Below are positions 16,618 through 25,294 of a stretch of 64,000 nt of DNA, piece after piece. The stretch lies in NCBI GenBank assembly GCA_047501485.1, contig JAZDRN010000003.1:62001-126000 (forward strand), in the 5' to 3' direction. The first letter of the stretch is position 1; every line of letters begins with the position of its first letter. The position numbers and the translations under genes were made by a program. The notes under the pieces are model-generated. The model was not told where the DNA came from. It made no database searches and saw only the letters and a program-made list of their open reading frames with translations. Source of the DNA: Ancrocorticia sp047501485 (GTDB lineage Bacteria; Actinomycetota; Actinomycetes; Actinomycetales; Actinomycetaceae).

Positions 16618-17550
16618 ATGTCCTCTAAGGCACGTAATACAGCAGATCCGAAGTACTCCAAGCTCGCCATTGGCGTGTGCCCCGATCAGTGGGGTGTTTG
16701 GTTCCCTGAGGATGAGAAGCAGATGGATCCCCGCCGAGCCATCGAAGAGATGGCGGAGGCAGGATTCGAGATCATCGAGACGGGTCCCTTCGGGTACTTC
16801 CCCAAGGATCCGAAGGAATTGGCAAAGTGGACCACCGAGCTTGGGCTGAAGGTGGTTGCCGGCACCGGTTGGGGCATCCTTCACAAGAAGGAAGCGTGGC
16901 CGGAGACGGAGAAGACCTTCCGCGCGATCGCCGAGACTCACGCCGCCGTCGGCGCCGAGTACATCGTGCACCTTCCTCCGCTCTACCGCGATGACAAGAC
17001 GTGGGAATGGACCGATGATCGCGTCCTTTCCCCCGATGCATGGAACCTCTATGTGGAAAACGCCAACCGTCTGGGCCAGATGCTTCTCGACGAGTACGGC
17101 CTGAAGATGGTACTCCACCCCCACGGCGACTCCCACATCGAGACGCCCGAGGAGATCGCCCGCATCTTCGATGCCACCGATCCCACCTACGTCAACCTCT
17201 GCCTCGATTCGGGCCACGTCGTCTATGGCGGCGGCGACCCTGTCGAGTTGGTTGAGAAGTACCCTGAGCGCATCACATACGTGCACATCAAGGCATTCGA
17301 TGAGGACATCACTCGCGAAGCACACGAGAAGGATTGGCCGTTCGGCGAGGCCGTAGCCAAGGGTGCTTCGGTATGCCCACCGGCCGGCCTGCCCGAGATG
17401 CACGCGTTCGTCGATGCCTTGGCCGAGCTGGACAAGGATATCTACTGCATCTGCGAACAGGACTGCTACCCCTGCGAGCCTTCGTTCCCGAAGCAGAACG
17501 CCATCAACATGCGCAACTACCTGGCCGATTGCGGTCTTGGCCTGAAGTAG
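16618..17550 (+). CDS. TIM-barrel sugar/inosose isomerase-epimerase family protein
   Basis: 310 aa, AP-endonuclease-2-like TIM barrel, the fold of IolE, IolI and sugar epimerases. Metal-ligand-type residues are seen in the His of MVLHPHGDSH, the Asp/His of LCLDSGHVVYGG, the His of ITYVHIKAFDED and the Glu of CICEQD. The ATG at 16618 is preferred over one 21 bases upstream because GAGGAG lies 10 bases before it. iolG follows 137 bases later. It may be a second inosose dehydratase or an inosose isomerase; the IolE-typical N-terminus is found instead in the gene at 33876. Expression should be repressed through the operator at 16551. Confidence 0.75.
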   Translation: MSSKARNTADPKYSKLAIGVCPDQWGVWFPEDEKQMDPRRAIEEMAEAGFEIIETGPFGYFPKDPKELAKWTTELGLKVVAGTGWGILHKKEAWPETEKTFRAIAETHAAVGAEYIVHLPPLYRDDKTWEWTDDRVLSPDAWNLYVENANRLGQMLLDEYGLKMVLHPHGDSHIETPEEIARIFDATDPTYVNLCLDSGHVVYGGGDPVELVEKYPERITYVHIKAFDEDITREAHEKDWPFGEAVAKGASVCPPAGLPEMHAFVDALAELDKDIYCICEQDCYPCEPSFPKQNAINMRNYLADCGLGLK

Positions 17551-17603
17551 AGCCTGGCCGCGAGTTCGCGGACTGCACTGCAGCCGGCCATCATCGACCG
17601 GAA

Positions 17604-17625
17604 CCCGGGCCCGTAAGGGCCCGGG
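17604..17625 (+). terminator. GC-rich hairpin between TIM-barrel gene and iolG
   Basis: CCCGGGCCC (17604-17612) pairs with GGGCCCGGG (17617-17625) around a GTAA loop, followed by AAAACACT. It may be a partial terminator or a stability element in the operon. Confidence 0.5.
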
Positions 17626-17687
17626 AAAACACTACCCCGCAAGACACACGCGAAACGTACCCCTCAAGACACACAAGGAAAAGAACA

Positions 17688-18695
17688 ATGACTGTTCGAA
17701 TTGGACTGATCGGCGCTGGCGGCATGGGCCGCGCGCACGTTGAACGCATCGAAAACGAACTGGCCGGCGGCAAGATCACCGCCGTGGCGGACATCAACCT
17801 CGACGGCGCACGGGCCGTTGCCGAGCCTCTTGGCGCGGCGGCCTATGGCTCCGGCGCCGAGTTGATCGCCGACCCGAATGTCGACGCCGTCATCGTCGCC
17901 ACCTTCGGCAAGGTGCACGCACCGGATATCATCGCCGCCATCGAGGCAGGCAAGTACGTCCTGAGCGAGAAGCCACTGGCCACCACACCCGAGGATTGCC
18001 AAGCGATCATGGAGGCCGAGGAGAAGGCCGGGAAGAAGCTGGTCACCGTCGGCTTCATGCGCCGCTTCGATCAGGCGTACAACGAGATGCGCGAGGCACT
18101 GCGCGGCGGCGAGCTGGGATATGCCACGCTTCTGCACTGCCGTCACCGCAACCCCTCCGTTCCGGAGAACTACACCACCCGCAACATGATCGACGATACG
18201 GCGATCCATGAGATCGACATCTGCCGCTACCTGCTCGACGAGGAGATCGTCTCCGTTCGCGTTGACGCGCCTCGCGCCACTTCGCGGCGCTTCGATCATC
18301 TGCAGGACCCGCTCGTCCTCGTTGCCAAGACGGAGTCCGGCGTTCTGATCGACGACGAGGTGAACGTCAATATCCAGTTCGGTTACTCCATCGAATGCGA
18401 ACTGGTCATGGAAGCGGGAACGATTCGACTGGGCGATCAGGAGCACACCATCGTCCGTGATTCGGCGGGCAATCGCAATGCGATCTGCAATAGCCACATC
18501 GATCGCTTCCACGCCGCCTTCAATCAAGAAGTACAGCAGTGGATCCGCGCGGTCGAGCGAGGTGAGCATACGGGCTCGACCTCGTGGGACGGCTACGCAG
18601 CGACCTGCGTCGTCGACGCCGGCCTGGAGTCCTTGGACAACGGCGGCGTCGAGGTAGCGGTCAAGATGATGGACAAGCCCGCCTTCTACGCCTGA
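17688..18695 (+). CDS. iolG: Inositol 2-dehydrogenase
   Basis: 335 aa Gfo/Idh/MocA enzyme that oxidises myo-inositol to 2-keto-myo-inositol with NAD+. The Rossmann motif is RIGLIGAGGMGRAH (4-17). The catalytic triad of Bacillus subtilis IolG (Lys97, Asp172, His176) is matched by Lys95 in SEKPLATT and Asp170/His174 in DTAIHEID. AAGGA lies 8 bases before the ATG; longer upstream frames run into the preceding gene in another frame. It follows a TIM-barrel gene and precedes another (18868). Of the five family members in the window this is the most convincing myo-inositol dehydrogenase. Confidence 0.88.
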   Translation: MTVRIGLIGAGGMGRAHVERIENELAGGKITAVADINLDGARAVAEPLGAAAYGSGAELIADPNVDAVIVATFGKVHAPDIIAAIEAGKYVLSEKPLATTPEDCQAIMEAEEKAGKKLVTVGFMRRFDQAYNEMREALRGGELGYATLLHCRHRNPSVPENYTTRNMIDDTAIHEIDICRYLLDEEIVSVRVDAPRATSRRFDHLQDPLVLVAKTESGVLIDDEVNVNIQFGYSIECELVMEAGTIRLGDQEHTIVRDSAGNRNAICNSHIDRFHAAFNQEVQQWIRAVERGEHTGSTSWDGYAATCVVDAGLESLDNGGVEVAVKMMDKPAFYA

Positions 18696-18702
18696 TCGTG
18701 CT

Positions 18703-18737
18703 GACGGGGCCCACCGGAATTCCGGGAGGGTCCCGTC
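18703..18737 (+). terminator. Hairpin after iolG
   Basis: GACGGG pairs with CCCGTC, CCC with GGG and CCGG with CCGG across 18703-18737, centred on GAATTC. It starts 8 bases after the iolG stop and directly precedes a 23-bp tandem array. Confidence 0.6.
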
Positions 18738-18742
18738 TCGGC

Positions 18743-18849
18743 ACACCCAGCTACCTGCAATCCCCACACCCAGCTACCTGCAATCCCCACACCCAGCCAC
18801 CTGCAATCCCCACACCCAGCTACCTGCAATCCCCACACCCAGCCACCTG
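18743..18849. repeat. 23-bp tandem array before the iolH-like gene
   Basis: Four full copies (18743-18765, 18766-18788, 18789-18811, 18812-18834) and a partial fifth of a unit beginning ACACCCAGCTACCTGCAATC. Copies 3 and 5 carry CCACC for CTACC. The array ends 8 bases before the ribosome binding site of the next gene. Confidence 0.9.
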
Positions 18850-18867
18850 TTCGTGAAAGAGGATGTC

Positions 18868-19737
18868 ATGGTTGATATCGCCCTTGACCCCAATATGTAC
18901 TACCGCTCCATGTCCACCGCGCAGACCCTCCACAAGGCTGCGGAACTCGGCTTCAAGCACGTCGAACTCTCGCCCAACTCCGAATTCCACCTGTGGCACC
19001 ATTACCCCAAAGCCGACGACGATTTCATCGCGGAACTCAAGAAGGCCTCGAAGGAGTCCGGTGTTGGCATTCGCACGCTGAACCCGGTTTTCAACTGGTC
19101 GTCCACCGACGAAACCGAGCGTCAGGCGCAGGTGCGCAATTGGCGCCGTCTCTTGGAGCTCGCCGATCAGCTCGAGGTGCGTGAGATCGTCTCCGAGTTC
19201 TCGGGCAATCCGAACACTCCACGCGAATGCGAGGCGCAGTGGTACCGCTCGATCGAAGAATTGGCGCCTGTCTTCGAGGGCTATGACATCAAGTTGAACA
19301 TGGAGGCCCATCCCTACGACTTCGTGGAACTGCACGACGACGCGTACGGCGTCGTTCGGGGAACGAACCTCGACTGGATCGGCTACGAGTACTGTGGCCC
19401 GCACACCTTCCATCTGGATGCGGGCAACGGCGATGTCGAGCGCATGATCAAGTCCTGCGCGCCGAAGCTGCGCGAGGTGCACATCGCCGATTCCTTCAAC
19501 CACCTGGCCAATGACGGCAATCGTTACATCATCAACCCTCCCGGAGTGGACGCTCGCGTCCATCAGCACAATGAGCTCGGCAATGGCGAAGTTCCGTGGG
19601 AGAAGCTGTTCTCGGCCTTGCATGAGGTCGATTTCGACGGCGTGCTGTCCGTCTGCATCTTCGGCTGGCACGAGTGGGCCGACGAGGCGAACAAGCGAGT
19701 TCTGGAACGCCTGGAGACGGAGTTCCCCGGCTCCTGA
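18868..19737 (+). CDS. iolH: TIM-barrel protein, IolH-like
   Basis: 289 aa sugar phosphate isomerase/epimerase-family TIM barrel. It resembles the IolH proteins of actinobacterial iol clusters: an early ALDPNMYYRSM segment, ELSPNSEFHLWH, EFSGNPNTPRECE, a metal-site-like LNMEAHPYDF, HLDAGNGD, EVHIADSFNH and a late VCIFGWHEWAD. Its exact reaction is not established; an inosose or sugar epimerase is likely. The ATG at 18868 has AAGAGGA 4 bases upstream. It follows iolG but is separated by a hairpin and a tandem array, so it may be less strongly expressed. A clear terminator follows. Confidence 0.72.
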   Translation: MVDIALDPNMYYRSMSTAQTLHKAAELGFKHVELSPNSEFHLWHHYPKADDDFIAELKKASKESGVGIRTLNPVFNWSSTDETERQAQVRNWRRLLELADQLEVREIVSEFSGNPNTPRECEAQWYRSIEELAPVFEGYDIKLNMEAHPYDFVELHDDAYGVVRGTNLDWIGYEYCGPHTFHLDAGNGDVERMIKSCAPKLREVHIADSFNHLANDGNRYIINPPGVDARVHQHNELGNGEVPWEKLFSALHEVDFDGVLSVCIFGWHEWADEANKRVLERLETEFPGS

Positions 19738-19799
19738 CCGCCATTCAGCTGGAAGCCGGTAAGTAGGCTCCGGCTGCGAAAAAGATGAGAAATCCCAGT

Positions 19800-19827
19800 G
19801 TGGGGCAGGTCAAAGGGCCTGCCCCAC
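19800..19827 (+). terminator. Terminator of the iolG-iolH-like operon
   Basis: GTGGGGCAGG (19800-19809) pairs with CCTGCCCCAC (19818-19827); 10-bp stem, 8-base loop. Confidence 0.65.
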
Positions 19828-19954
19828 GCCTCTGTATGCCGTCCAGAGACCAGGTGCATGGGGTGCGTGGACGGCGATAAGGGGAACGTCTCATTTTCAA
19901 TTGTCGAATAAATGCCAGTGAACAAAAGCCGAACCTATAAGGTTTTAACGTCCG

Positions 19955-19973
19955 GTGTTTCGGACACACGTGT
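19955..19973. promoter_or_regulatory. Possible LacI autoregulatory site
   Basis: GTGTTTCGGACACAC (19955-19969) is a 15-bp dyad with one mismatched pair, overlapping ACACGTGT (19966-19973). It lies about 30 bases before the LacI start. It does not match the GCTCCAA-type sites. Confidence 0.35.
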
Positions 19974-20002
19974 TGTCGGTCCGAATGAGCCTGGAGGTAG
20001 AT

Positions 20003-21007
20003 GTGCGAGCTCGACCCACGCAAGTCGATGTGGCGCGCCTCGCCGGTGTCTCTCGCCAGACTGTCTCCTTGGTGGCTCGCGAAGATCCCAGGGTCTCGGA
20101 TGAGAAACGCGTACTTGTCCTCGATGCGATGGAGCGTCTGGGGTACCGAGTCAACGTGGCTGCCAGGGCGCTGGCGAGTCGGCGCACGCGTTTCGTGGGG
20201 ATCGTGCTTTCAGAGCTGACCAACCCGTTCCAGGCCGATCTCGTGGAGGTCATGCGCCGGCGCTGCGAGAAGGCCGGCCTTGTCCCTTTCATCGCGCCCG
20301 TGGGAGAAGGAGCGGATGAGGAGGCGACCGCCATCGCCAGGTTCGCGGAGATGAATGTGGATGGCCTCATTCTGATCTCACCCTTGCTCGCCGAAGATGA
20401 GATCGCGAAGATCGGCGGCGAGGTCGCCACCGTCGTCGTCACTCGAAATCACGCGCCGGACGGGGTGGACGTTGTCCACTCGGATGATCGCGCGGCCGGC
20501 CGATTGGCTACCGAGCACCTGGTTGATGCCGGATACGATGATATCGTCTTCCTCGGCTACGACCGTCCCGTGCCCGGAGATTCCTCCATCTATCGCGAAG
20601 CCAGCTACCGTGCCGTCATGGAAGAGAACGCGCGGGTGGCGCAGAGTATCCTGACGCCTCGAGACGCCGTCGTCGAATCCGCACGTCAGGTCGTTGCAGA
20701 GTACGGGGGCAACACCGGCGTCGTCTGCCACAACGACTTCATCGGTATCGAGGTGTTGGGAGCCCTGAGCGAATTCGGACTGGCTCCGGGAGACGACGTC
20801 GGCGTCGTCGGTTTCGATAATACGAGGATCAGTGGTTTCCCCGGTATCTCTCTGACCACAATCGATCAGCAGTGGGATGAGATCGCCAACCGCACCATCG
20901 ATCTCATCCTCGAACGGATAGAGGACGGGCGCACTCAGAGCGTCGATATCTCGTTGCCATCCACGTTGGTGATCCGCAGGTCCAGCGTCCGCGGTGCCTC
21001 GCACTGA
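20003..21007 (+). CDS. LacI family transcriptional regulator
   Basis: 334 aa. HTH with TQVDVARLAGVSRQTVSLVA at about 5-24, then a PBP-like domain with FVGIVLSELTNPFQ and the C-terminal VVGFDNTRISGFPGISLTTID. GTG at 20003 is chosen because GGAGG lies 5 bases upstream; an ATG 18 bases earlier is possible. It stands between the TIM/iolG/iolH-like operon (16.6-19.7 kb) and a porter gene (23.6 kb), both of which carry a GCTCCAA-type palindrome at the transcript start. That makes it the leading candidate regulator of both. It is not closely related to the 6881/26525 pair. Confidence 0.88.
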   Translation: MRARPTQVDVARLAGVSRQTVSLVAREDPRVSDEKRVLVLDAMERLGYRVNVAARALASRRTRFVGIVLSELTNPFQADLVEVMRRRCEKAGLVPFIAPVGEGADEEATAIARFAEMNVDGLILISPLLAEDEIAKIGGEVATVVVTRNHAPDGVDVVHSDDRAAGRLATEHLVDAGYDDIVFLGYDRPVPGDSSIYREASYRAVMEENARVAQSILTPRDAVVESARQVVAEYGGNTGVVCHNDFIGIEVLGALSEFGLAPGDDVGVVGFDNTRISGFPGISLTTIDQQWDEIANRTIDLILERIEDGRTQSVDISLPSTLVIRRSSVRGASH

Positions 21008-21039
21008 TCCTTCCCGAGGACGGTTGCCTTCGACACGCC

Positions 21040-21087
21040 GACGCCCCGTCACGTAACTGCAGATGCTTAGCTACGATACGGGGCGTC
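21040..21087. terminator. Bidirectional hairpin between convergent genes
   Basis: GACGCCCCGT (21040-21049) pairs with ACGGGGCGTC (21078-21087). It separates the LacI gene (+) from the TIM-barrel gene (-). Confidence 0.6.
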
Positions 21088-21159
21088 AAGGCGGGAATCT
21101 CAGGTCGAGCGTTGTAAGAATTGCGCCTTCACGTTACTCGGCCGTTGGGGAAGTCGGGG

Positions 21160-22125
21160 TCAGATATCTTGCGGCTTCCAGCTCGCGGGCTTGTCCGGGA
21201 GGACACCTCGCAGGAGGTCCACGGTCTGCTTCAGGCCCTCTACCGAATCCAGTAGAACGTCTTCGTGTTCGATGGAGAGAACACCGTCGTACCCGGCCGC
21301 GCGTAGATCGCACAGGAACTGCCCCCAGAACTGCTGGCCGCCGGGGTATCCGAGTCCCAGCGTGACGAAGTTCCACGGACGCTGGGCGTATTGTTCCGGC
21401 GGTTGGGTGCCGAGCACGCCGTGTGCCTGGACGATGTGATCCTGGAAGCGGGAGTCCTTGGCATGGACGTTGTGGATCGCGCCGGAAAGGGTGCGCGCGA
21501 CCACCCGCGGATCAGCTCCCATCCACATGGGATGGGACGGATCGAGGTTCGCGCCCACATTCGTGCCGACCGCATCGCGCAGGCGCAGGAGCGTTTCCGC
21601 GCTGTACACCAGCTGGGCTCCATGCATTTCGACGGCGAAGCGAACACCGCGTTCTTCGCCGAAACTCGCCAGTTCCGTCCAGTAGGGGATCGCCACCTCA
21701 TTCCACTGGTAGTCCAGAATCGTCTGGGTCTCGGGAGGCCACGAGGTGGTGACCCAGTTCGGGGTGGTATCCCCCGGGGCTCCGGCCGGGAGACCGGACA
21801 TGAGAACGACAGTCGGAACCTCAAGCAAGGATGCCAGTTCCACCGCCCGGTGCACCACCTCGTCGACCTGCGGTCCGATCTCGGGATGGAGCTGATTGCC
21901 ATTCGCGTTGAGCGCCGAGATACGCAGGCCGCGATCCGCGATCGCCCCGGTGAAACGCGCGCGTGCATCCTCGTCCCGAAGCAACAGTTCGACGTCGATA
22001 TGGGGCGCCGAGGACCAGCCGCCGGTCGGGAACTCCAGGTCGGTGATTCCCAGTGAGGCGGCGGTGTCCAGCATCTCCTCGAAGGGCAGGGCCGCCAGGG
22101 AATCCGTCACCATTCCAATACGCAT
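21160..22125 (-). CDS. TIM-barrel sugar isomerase/epimerase family protein
   Basis: 321 aa AP2Ec-fold protein. Segments that look like the metal site are AVEMHGAQLVY, ANLDPSHPMWMG, AIHNVHAKDSRF and the late SIEHEDVLLD, giving Glu, Asp/His, His and Glu. It is clearly related to the protein at 28142 (shared LN-x-x-GN, MSG-P, YQW-x-VAIP-W, DPSH-x-W and VHAKD). The start codon shares one base with the stop of the preceding dehydrogenase, so the two are coupled. This fused-like pairing of a Gfo dehydrogenase and a TIM barrel is seen for inositol epimerisation and for 3-keto-glycoside cleavage. Substrate unknown. Confidence 0.75.
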   Translation of the reverse strand: MRIGMVTDSLAALPFEEMLDTAASLGITDLEFPTGGWSSAPHIDVELLLRDEDARARFTGAIADRGLRISALNANGNQLHPEIGPQVDEVVHRAVELASLLEVPTVVLMSGLPAGAPGDTTPNWVTTSWPPETQTILDYQWNEVAIPYWTELASFGEERGVRFAVEMHGAQLVYSAETLLRLRDAVGTNVGANLDPSHPMWMGADPRVVARTLSGAIHNVHAKDSRFQDHIVQAHGVLGTQPPEQYAQRPWNFVTLGLGYPGGQQFWGQFLCDLRAAGYDGVLSIEHEDVLLDSVEGLKQTVDLLRGVLPDKPASWKPQDI

Positions 22126-23156
22126 CAGCTGAGCACCTCGCTGAGGGCTGGAACATCAACTGCGATGCCGCCATTGTGCATGGATTCGACGAGGGCGTTG
22201 GCGACGATCGTGGAGCGGAGGGCGTCTTCGGCGCTCGCGGCTCCCTCGGGGAGCTTCTTCATGGCGGCGGCAGCAACCCAGGCGGAGAGTTCTGCGCGGT
22301 AGGCGGCCGCGAAACGGGGGCGCCAGTCGGCGGGATAACTGCTGACCGCCGCCAGGTCCTTGCTGACGAACAACGGCTGCTGCTCTACGAGGCTCGGCAC
22401 GCGAGGCAGCTCGATCGACGCGGTCTCACACACGAGTTCGCAGCGCACGTCGTAGCCATACTGGGCTTGGACCTGCACTTCCACGGTGTGCAGGGCGCCG
22501 TTGGCATCCTCCATGAGAAGGAGCTGGGGGTCCTGCCTCTTGGTGATGAGAGTAGATGGACGGCCGCCCTTCCATTCGACGCGGACGATGGGGCTGCCCG
22601 CCAACCACGGGATGATGTCGATCTCGTGAATGCCCGAGTTCGTGACCGTGTCCTGTGACGTTCCGTCCGGATGGGCCTCCACGTTGCGGTGGATCGAATG
22701 CGACATGAGGAGCGCTCCGTCCGTCCCGCTCTCGAGGCGCTCGCGGAGTGCCAGATATCCGGGATCGAAGCGGCGCATGAACCCGACGGTGACGAGCTCC
22801 TCTCCGATCTCCCGCTCCCTCTTGACGACGGCGGCCGCTTCTTCTGCGGTTGGAGCCAAGGGCTTCTCGCACAGCACGGGCAGATTCCTCTCGAGCGCCC
22901 GTAGCGTGAGATCCGCATGGAAGCGATCGGGTGCTGCTATGATGACGGCGTCGATCAGACCGGAGTCGATCATCTCGCCGCCGTCGGCGAAGACGTGTTC
23001 CGCTCCAACGCTGTCCGCGAGTTCTCGCGCCGCCTCGGTGTTGACATCGGCGACCGCCACCAGGCGCCCGCCCTGAATTCCTGCCGCGAAATTGCGGGCG
23101 TGGTCCTGGCCCATGACGCCTGTGCCGATGATGCCGACCTTGAGTTCTTGAGTCAT
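22125..23156 (-). CDS. Gfo/Idh/MocA family dehydrogenase with altered catalytic Asp
   Basis: 343 aa. Rossmann motif VGIIGTGVMGQDHA (7-20) and CEKPLAPT with Lys98 are normal. The dyad expected as Asp-x3-His reads NSGIHEID, so Asn173 replaces Asp and His177 is kept. Otherwise it resembles inositol dehydrogenases (VTVGFMRRFDPGY). It may oxidise a different sugar or work with altered kinetics. GAGGAGG lies 5 bases before the ATG. It is the first gene of a two-gene operon with the TIM barrel at 21160. No regulator gene lies immediately beside it on the same strand. Confidence 0.82.
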   Translation of the reverse strand: MTQELKVGIIGTGVMGQDHARNFAAGIQGGRLVAVADVNTEAARELADSVGAEHVFADGGEMIDSGLIDAVIIAAPDRFHADLTLRALERNLPVLCEKPLAPTAEEAAAVVKREREIGEELVTVGFMRRFDPGYLALRERLESGTDGALLMSHSIHRNVEAHPDGTSQDTVTNSGIHEIDIIPWLAGSPIVRVEWKGGRPSTLITKRQDPQLLLMEDANGALHTVEVQVQAQYGYDVRCELVCETASIELPRVPSLVEQQPLFVSKDLAAVSSYPADWRPRFAAAYRAELSAWVAAAAMKKLPEGAASAEDALRSTIVANALVESMHNGGIAVDVPALSEVLS

Positions 23157-23190
23157 GATTCCTCCTCGAATCTTCTGAGTCTCGGGACAA

Positions 23191-23219
23191 ATCTAAACAC
23201 CGCGCGTGGATGTACGCAA
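23191..23219 (-). promoter_or_regulatory. Predicted promoter of the dehydrogenase/TIM-barrel pair
   Basis: On the minus strand: TTGCGT (23219-23214), 17-base spacer, TTAGAT (23196-23191). Direct repeats GTACGCA at 23212-23218 and 23234-23240 could be activator or repressor half-sites. Confidence 0.45.
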
Positions 23220-23444
23220 CAAAGAGAATTTAAGTACGCACAATCTGGCGGCGATAAACCGACTCCTGGAACCTTGTGGAAAATGGCGGAAAGTCGATAA
23301 AACGCGGTGTAGGCGAGCAGCTGCGGAGGCTGGGTGATGGTCTGGTTTGGGACTGGGTGAGATCCGAATGCGCCGGTCGCATGCTCGATGATCGATGCCG
23401 GTACGCGTTCAGTTAACTGGAATGGGTCAAATTGAAAACATGTA

Positions 23445-23473
23445 TGGACAAAGAGGGTTTGGCGCGGTATTGT
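23445..23473 (+). promoter_or_regulatory. Predicted promoter of the porter gene at 23565
   Basis: TGGACA (23445-23450), 17-base spacer, TATTGT (23468-23473), with the operator 7 bases downstream of the -10. The rest of 23220-23444 shows nothing else I can support. Confidence 0.55.
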
Positions 23474-23479
23474 CCTCTG

Positions 23480-23493
23480 TTAGAGCGCTCCAA
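23480..23493. promoter_or_regulatory. LacI-type operator TTAGAGCGCTCCAA
   Basis: One mismatch from the perfect palindrome at 16551-16564; central CG; covers the expected transcript start of the porter gene. Confidence 0.7.
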
Positions 23494-23564
23494 AGGTTAC
23501 CGGCGCTCGACTCAATGATGAGTGGCCCGTCAAAGGGAGGCGGGCTCGGATGGAGGTATTCCAC

Positions 23565-25163
23565 ATGACAGCAACCCCCGGAGGGTCGGTTCGGAGAGAT
23601 CCGACCCCGGACGAGATCAAGGACCTGGTGGCGAAAACGCCACCGTCCGGAAAGAAACGCTCCCTGGGCTTTCTCGCATTCGTAGCGTGCCTGGGCTCTC
23701 TCCTCTTCGGTTACGACACGGGCGTTATCGCCGGGGCCTTGCCCTTCATGCACATGCCCGGCGAGGCCGGCGGCCTGCATCTGAACGCCGTCGAAGAGGG
23801 CCTGATCGGTGGCCTCCTCGCAATCGGTGCGGCGATCGGCGCCATCGTTGGCGGGCGTATGTCGGACCGCTACGGGCGCCGCCACAACATCACGATGTTG
23901 GCGATCGTCTTCATCATCGGAACGCTCGGTTGTACCTTCGCGCCGAACATCTGGGTACTCTACCCCTTCCGCATAATTCTTGGCTTTGCAGTTGGCGGTG
24001 CGTCAGCCACCGTGCCGGTGTTCCTGGCGGAAAGCGCCCCCAAGCGCCTTCGTGGCCCTCTGGTGGCGATCGACCAGTTCATGATCGTGTTCGGTCAGCT
24101 GGTCGCCTACACGATGAACGCCTGGATCTCCTCGCATAATGGCGGCCCCCGCGTTGAAACCACGACCGGAGGCATGACCTGGGATGATGCCCAGCCGGCC
24201 CTCAATAACGGTTCGCTTCTCCTGGAGAATATAACCGGTGGCAACGGTGCGGCATGGCGCTGGATGCTGGTGCTCGCGACGATTCCGGCCATCTTGCTAT
24301 GGATTGGCATCCGCATGATGCCCGAGTCGTCCCGCTGGTACGCCGCCAATTTCCGCTACCCGGAGGCGATCGGTGCTCTCAAGCGTCTGCGCGACGAGTC
24401 GAAGGACAGCGTCGAGGGCGAGATCGAGCAGATGGTGGAGGTCAACCGCCAAGAGGCGGAACAGGAGAAATGGACCTTACGACAAGCTTGGAACACTAAA
24501 TGGACCAAGAAGATTCTCCTGATAGGCATCACGCTCGGCTGTTTCGACCAGCTGACGGGTATCAACACCGCCATGTATTATCTGCCGAAGATTCTGCACG
24601 CCGTGGGCTTCGCGTCGGCCGATGCGATCACGCTGAACGTCTATACGGGGATCGCGTCGTGTATCGGAGCAGGCACCGGATTGTGGGTTGTTGCCAAGTT
24701 CCTGCGCCGTCACGTGGGAATCTATCAGGAAGCCGGCATCACGATCGCGCTGTCCCTGCTGGCTCTGGTCTTCGCCTTCGGAGTGGCACCCTACGAGATG
24801 GAGGACGGGACCATCTCGTCCGACATCCCGTCCATGATCCCGTGGATCGTGCTCGTCTTGGTCGCGGTCTTCGTGTTCATCAAGCAGTCCGGAACCGTGG
24901 TGTGGATCTACATGGGTGAGCTCTTCCCCGCGAAGATTCGCGGGATCGGCAACGGGCTTGCGGTGGGCTGCCTATGGATCATGAACGCCGTCGTTACCTT
25001 CGTGTTCCCGCCCATGATCGAGAATCTCGGCGGCGCGATCACGTACGGCATCTTCGCGGCGATCAACTTCTGCGCACTGCTCTTCTACATCAAGGTTGTC
25101 CCCGAGACGAAGATCTACTCCCTCGAGGAGATCGAGGAGCGCCTGGAGAAGGCGTACTCCTGA
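23565..25163 (+). CDS. MFS sugar porter (second paralogue)
   Basis: 532 aa, twelve helices, sugar-porter family. Signatures: GYDTGVIAGALPF, GGRMSDRYGRRH, FLAESAPKRLRGPL, MMPESSRWYAANFRY, DQLTGINTAMYY, PETKIYSLEEIEERLE. It shares the TPPSGKKRS N-terminus and the enlarged loop between helices 5 and 6 (about residues 186-230) with the porters at 3461 and 32041. Helix 7 has FDQLTGIN where the others have NQTTGVN, hinting at a different substrate preference. ATG at 23565 is chosen because GGAGGT lies 7 bases upstream. It is a single gene with its own operator and a terminator-like hairpin at 25295-25334. Confidence 0.87.
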   Translation: MTATPGGSVRRDPTPDEIKDLVAKTPPSGKKRSLGFLAFVACLGSLLFGYDTGVIAGALPFMHMPGEAGGLHLNAVEEGLIGGLLAIGAAIGAIVGGRMSDRYGRRHNITMLAIVFIIGTLGCTFAPNIWVLYPFRIILGFAVGGASATVPVFLAESAPKRLRGPLVAIDQFMIVFGQLVAYTMNAWISSHNGGPRVETTTGGMTWDDAQPALNNGSLLLENITGGNGAAWRWMLVLATIPAILLWIGIRMMPESSRWYAANFRYPEAIGALKRLRDESKDSVEGEIEQMVEVNRQEAEQEKWTLRQAWNTKWTKKILLIGITLGCFDQLTGINTAMYYLPKILHAVGFASADAITLNVYTGIASCIGAGTGLWVVAKFLRRHVGIYQEAGITIALSLLALVFAFGVAPYEMEDGTISSDIPSMIPWIVLVLVAVFVFIKQSGTVVWIYMGELFPAKIRGIGNGLAVGCLWIMNAVVTFVFPPMIENLGGAITYGIFAAINFCALLFYIKVVPETKIYSLEEIEERLEKAYS

Positions 25164-25294
25164 GTGGATACGGATCTCAGCGGGAATGCCGCCGAGAGAC
25201 TCGGACAAGACTGCGGGAACACATGAGTTGAACGCGGCAACGTACGAGTCGGCAAGGATGAGGCTGATGGCCGCTCCCATCGGCGCATAACTAA

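Noticed and set aside
18743..18849. Possible CRISPR array
   Set aside because: Units are directly adjacent with no spacers and no cas genes are present; it is a simple tandem repeat.
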